Below are positions 5,809 through 7,267 of a stretch of 7,267 bases of DNA, one piece after another. The DNA is taken from NCBI GenBank assembly GCA_937922775.1, contig CALAKE010000051.1, positions 1 through 7,267 of the forward strand. Direction: 5' to 3'. A program made the translations under genes and the position numbers. The notes below the pieces were generated by a model. The model was not told the DNA's origin and did not search any database. It was given only the letters and a program-made list of their open reading frames with translations. Within the stretch, counting starts at the first letter, position 1; each line of letters begins with the position of its first letter. Origin of the DNA: an uncultured bacterium (GTDB lineage Bacteria; Acidobacteriota; UBA890).

Positions 5809-7267
5809 GCAACCTTTACAGGCTCTTCGGCTACTTGCGCCCCTATTCCTCGCGCATGGTGGGGGCCGTGTGCGCCATGATGGTCGTTGCTGCCGCGACC
5901 GCCGCGATCACCTTTCTGGCCAAGCCCATCTTCGATGAAGCGCTGCACTCGACAGTTGATCGTGATTTCTTGTTTCGTCTGGCTGCGGTACTCGTGATCC
6001 TGTATTTCGTGCTCGGCGTTGCTCGCTTCTTGTCGACCTACATGATGGGCACGGTGGGCTTCGCCGTCGTGCGAGACCTCCGCGCCGACCTGTTCCGGCA
6101 CCTCGAGATGCTGCCGCTCGACTCTCTATCGCGACGATCGACGGGTGGTCTCATGTCGCGAGTGACGAGCGATGTGCTGGCGGTGCAGGAAGCCCTGACT
6201 CGTGTTTTGGTCGACCTTCTGCGAGAGGGGTTCACCCTGATCGCGCTCGTTGCTCTGATGTTTTACGTCGACTGGTTCCTGGCCCTGCTCACCCTTACCG
6301 TTGCCCCGGTCGTCCTCAGCGTGATCGCGCGCATGAGCCGCAAGCTACGGCACGCTAGTCGAGATGCGCAGAAAGGGCTAGGAGAGATCTCTGCTCTGTT
6401 GCAGGAGACTCTCACCGGGATCCGAATCGTCAAGGCCTTCTGCATGGAGCGCTTCGAGGCTGAGAGGTTTCGCCGCGCCACCGAGCGGCTCTTCCGGCAC
6501 ACGCGAAGGGCCCACCGTCTCGACAGCATCGGCTCTCCACTGATGGAGTTCATCGGCGCGATGGGAGGTGCCGCGGTTTTGGTATACGGCGCCCTGCAGA
6601 TTCAGGCTGGAGCACTCACCGTCGGCGACTTCGCGGTTTTCTTGGTGGCTGCCTTTTCTACCTATGCGCCGTTGCGGCGCCTCTCGAGCGCGAACAGCAG
6701 GATCCAGATGGCCGCCGCGGCCGCAGATCGCTTATTCGAGGTGCTCGACGAGCCGATCGAGCCCGGGTACATGGACGATGCCGAGCTGATATCTGTCTCG
6801 CGGTCGTCGATGGCCAAGGCCGAAGGAGATCACGACCGGGGTGTGCCGATGCCCGCCATCGTCGGTAGCATCACCCTGGAGGACGTCCACTTTGGCTACC
6901 GCGACGAGATGGGACAAGAGAAGGCTGTCCTGCATGGTGTCAGCTTCGAGATTCCGGTTGGCAGCGCCGTGGCTCTGGTGGGCAGCTCGGGGGCAGGGAA
7001 GAGCACGGTCGCGAACCTCATACCGCGGTTCTATGAAGCGACCGAGGGAGAGGTTCTCGTCGACGGGGTCGACGTTCGCAAGATTCGGCTTGCGGACCTG
7101 CGTGGACAGATTGCGATGGTCACGCAAGAGACCATCCTCTTCAATGCTTCAGTGCGCAACAACATTGCATACGGCCTGCCAGGGGTGCCCGATTCCGCGG
7201 TTGAGGAGGCTGCCAGGTTGGCACTCGCGCACGATTTTATCGAGGCCATGCCCGAAGGCTACGAGAC
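5805..7267 (+). CDS. msbA: MsbA-type lipid A ABC exporter, 3' end outside window
   Basis: Half-size type IV ABC exporter that as a homodimer would flip lipid A-core across the inner membrane using ATP. The visible 487 codons contain a transmembrane domain with helices near residues 18-38, 57-79, 138-157, 159-176, 247-266 and 271-288, including the coupling-helix region GGLMSRVTSDV (114-124) and QETLTGIRIVKAF (200-212). The nucleotide-binding domain starts near 354 and has the A-loop FGY (363-365), Walker A GSSGAGKST (393-401) and Q-loop VTQET (439-443, Q441). The window ends at MPEGYE, before the LSGGQ signature, Walker B and H-loop, so about 90-110 residues are missing. The linker between the domains (about 318-353) is longer than usual. 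Adjacency and ATGA overlap with lpxB favour MsbA over a drug or peptide exporter. Family is certain; the lipid A role rests on context. Confidence 0.92.
   Translation, partial: MSNLYRLFGYLRPYSSRMVGAVCAMMVVAAATAAITFLAKPIFDEALHSTVDRDFLFRLAAVLVILYFVLGVARFLSTYMMGTVGFAVVRDLRADLFRHLEMLPLDSLSRRSTGGLMSRVTSDVLAVQEALTRVLVDLLREGFTLIALVALMFYVDWFLALLTLTVAPVVLSVIARMSRKLRHASRDAQKGLGEISALLQETLTGIRIVKAFCMERFEAERFRRATERLFRHTRRAHRLDSIGSPLMEFIGAMGGAAVLVYGALQIQAGALTVGDFAVFLVAAFSTYAPLRRLSSANSRIQMAAAAADRLFEVLDEPIEPGYMDDAELISVSRSSMAKAEGDHDRGVPMPAIVGSITLEDVHFGYRDEMGQEKAVLHGVSFEIPVGSAVALVGSSGAGKSTVANLIPRFYEATEGEVLVDGVDVRKIRLADLRGQIAMVTQETILFNASVRNNIAYGLPGVPDSAVEEAARLALAHDFIEAMPEGYE

Overview
The window looks like chromosomal DNA from a GC-rich Gram-negative bacterium with a lipid A outer membrane. 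The evidence is a complete lipid A disaccharide synthase (lpxB) directly followed by the start of an MsbA-type lipid A flippase. Gene density is high, with ATGA overlaps and 4-6 nt gaps. I see no phage, plasmid, tRNA, rRNA or CRISPR features. The style would fit a deltaproteobacterium-like lineage, but this is inference and I cannot name a taxon from sequence alone.

Layout: positions 1-4258 hold four tightly packed minus-strand glycosyltransferase genes. Read in transcription order they are a GT4 enzyme (3128-4258), a second GT4 (2011-3123), a GT2 rhamnosyltransferase-like enzyme (1046-2014) and a third GT4 whose 3' end runs off the left edge (1-1039). Positions 4259-4542 are a 284-bp divergent intergenic region. 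Positions 4543-7267 hold the plus-strand pair lpxB and msbA, with msbA cut by the right edge just before its ABC signature motif.

Together the genes describe outer-membrane glycolipid construction. LpxB makes the lipid A disaccharide on the cytoplasmic face, MsbA would flip the lipid A-core, and the four divergent glycosyltransferases probably add sugars to the LPS core, O-antigen or another surface glycan. Donor and acceptor sugars cannot be read from the sequence.

The most unusual part is the divergent intergenic region. It holds a 182-bp segment bounded by 24-bp inverted repeats that match at 23 of 24 positions, start and end in TA, and enclose several small hairpins. This resembles a non-autonomous miniature inverted-repeat element (MITE). 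The left repeat supplies the -35 box of the best sigma70-like promoter in the window. That promoter points at the glycosyltransferase operon and would leave an mRNA leader of only about six bases. A separate 12-bp dyad flanks a possible -10 box for lpxB. No clearly new multi-gene system is present.
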